Shown here in pieces: positions 5,003 through 5,510 of a stretch of 5,510 bases of DNA. Numbering within the stretch: the stretch's first letter is position 1; every line of letters starts with the position of its first letter. The DNA is from Ileibacterium sp. (GTDB taxonomy: Bacteria > Bacillota_I > Bacilli_A > Erysipelotrichales > Erysipelotrichaceae): assembly GCA_021443945.1 (NCBI GenBank), contig JABUSF010000001.1, positions 136,510 through 142,019 on the forward strand. Direction: 5' to 3'. The notes below the pieces were generated by a model. That model searched no databases. It was not told where the DNA came from and was given only the letters and a program-made list of their open reading frames with translations. Both the position numbers and the translations under genes were made by a program.

Positions 5003-5510
5003 AAAAAGGACTGGCATTTGCATTTGGGCTCTGCCTGGCCATCAGCTGCATTGCAGCCTCGGTGGGTCTGACAGTGTTCGACAAAGGTTTTTATACCGAC
5101 ACGTACGCTAAGCTGAATCTGGCGGAAGCGGAAAACATCACACAGGAAGATCTGGAAAACTCCATTTTTATGATGATCGATTATGTGGCGGGAACCCGTG
5201 ACAATCTGGATGGTCAGGTGGTATGGAAAGGGAAGAAGCAGGAAACCTTCAACCAGAAGGAAAAAGACCATATGGTGGATGTGAAAAGCCTCTGGCAGAA
5301 CACGTATAAAGTGATGTGGATCTGCCTGGGATCCGCTGTCTGCATTGGTGTTTACTTTTTTGTTTGTGTTCGAAAGCACTGGCTTTCCTGGCTGGCCAGA
5401 GGCATTCTTCAGGCCTGGCTGGCTCTGGCCGTGGTACTTGCTTTTTTGGGCATCTGGATGGCCGCAGACTTTAGCGGACTGTGGATTCAGTTTCATCACA
5501 TCTTCTTTAC
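4999..5510 (+). CDS. Integral membrane protein of the TIGR01906/DUF1461 family, 3' end cut by window edge
   Basis: The frame opens at ATG 4999 and stays open to the right edge, giving 170 complete codons. Its ATGA overlap with the upstream stop and a weak GGTGG at 4987-4991 (7 nt spacing) support the start. Residues 5-27 form a hydrophobic, signal-anchor-like first membrane segment after a KK N-terminus. A polar, probably extracytoplasmic segment of about 75 residues follows, containing FYTDTY (31-36), LENSIFMMIDYVAG and HMVDVKSLW (91-99). Further membrane segments lie at about 105-124 and 133-154. The fragment ends in FHHIFF. The FY/Y..L pattern, the HM.DVK motif and FH.IFF after the third helix are the signature of TIGR01906/DUF1461, a family of unknown function of roughly 200-240 residues; one more helix is expected beyond the edge. 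Its place at the end of a thr operon might suggest amino-acid transport or envelope work, but nothing in the sequence shows this. Confidence 0.85.
   Translation, partial: MKKGLAFAFGLCLAISCIAASVGLTVFDKGFYTDTYAKLNLAEAENITQEDLENSIFMMIDYVAGTRDNLDGQVVWKGKKQETFNQKEKDHMVDVKSLWQNTYKVMWICLGSAVCIGVYFFVCVRKHWLSWLARGILQAWLALAVVLAFLGIWMAADFSGLWIQFHHIFF

Noticed and set aside
175..5334. Seven GGATCC hexamers (175, 337, 951, 1796, 3418, 4432, 5329) where about one or two would be expected by chance.
   Set aside because: All lie within coding sequence and arise from common codon pairs such as GGA-TCC and TGG/CTG-GAT-CC. The count is too small to claim selection or a recognition signal.
4711..5499. Long minus-strand open frame (262 codons) opposite the HTH-ACT and DUF1461 genes.
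   Set aside because: Its translation resembles no family and is rich in histidine and serine. It has no convincing ribosome binding site and runs antisense to two well-supported genes.

Overview
The window is a compact threonine-biosynthesis locus from a bacterium that is most likely a member of the Bacillota (Firmicutes). Support for this comes from strong AGGAGG-type ribosome binding sites, base composition that looks a little under 50% GC by eye, a Bacillus YclM/ThrD-like aspartokinase, a PheB/ThrR-family HTH-ACT protein and a TIGR01906/DUF1461 membrane protein. I cannot place the genus. A gut clostridial or erysipelotrichial lineage is only a guess.

Layout: two transcription units diverge from a 120-bp control region at 2117-2236. 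The leftward arm (minus strand) is hom (homoserine dehydrogenase, 986-2116) followed 2 nt later by an aspartate kinase gene (983 to the left edge, 3' end outside the window). The rightward arm (plus strand) is thrC (threonine synthase, 2237-3703), thrB (homoserine kinase, 3700-4575), a small HTH-ACT protein resembling the threonine repressor ThrR (4568-5002) and the start of an integral membrane protein gene of the DUF1461 family (4999 to the right edge). The three rightward junctions overlap by 4, 8 and 4 nt, so this arm is almost certainly one translationally coupled operon.

Function: aspartate kinase makes aspartyl phosphate. Aspartate-semialdehyde dehydrogenase (asd) is not in the window. 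Hom makes homoserine, ThrB phosphorylates it and ThrC converts O-phosphohomoserine to threonine. The HTH-ACT protein is the probable threonine-sensing repressor of the locus. In B. subtilis the equivalent ThrR represses hom-thrCB and the thrD aspartokinase gene, which lie at separate loci. Here all of these targets and the regulator sit together.

The most interesting part is the control region. A strong leftward promoter (TTGAAA-17-TACAAT with an extended -10) and a weaker rightward promoter (TTGTTT-17-TATCAT) are interlocked and share -10 bases. Next to them is a set of AAAAC/GTTTT half-sites (2172-2191) placed to act as a common operator. I saw no RNA gene, CRISPR array, mobile element, riboswitch or terminator. 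The enzymes are conventional; the novelty lies in the wiring of the regulation, the ACT-less homoserine dehydrogenase and the membrane protein attached to the operon.
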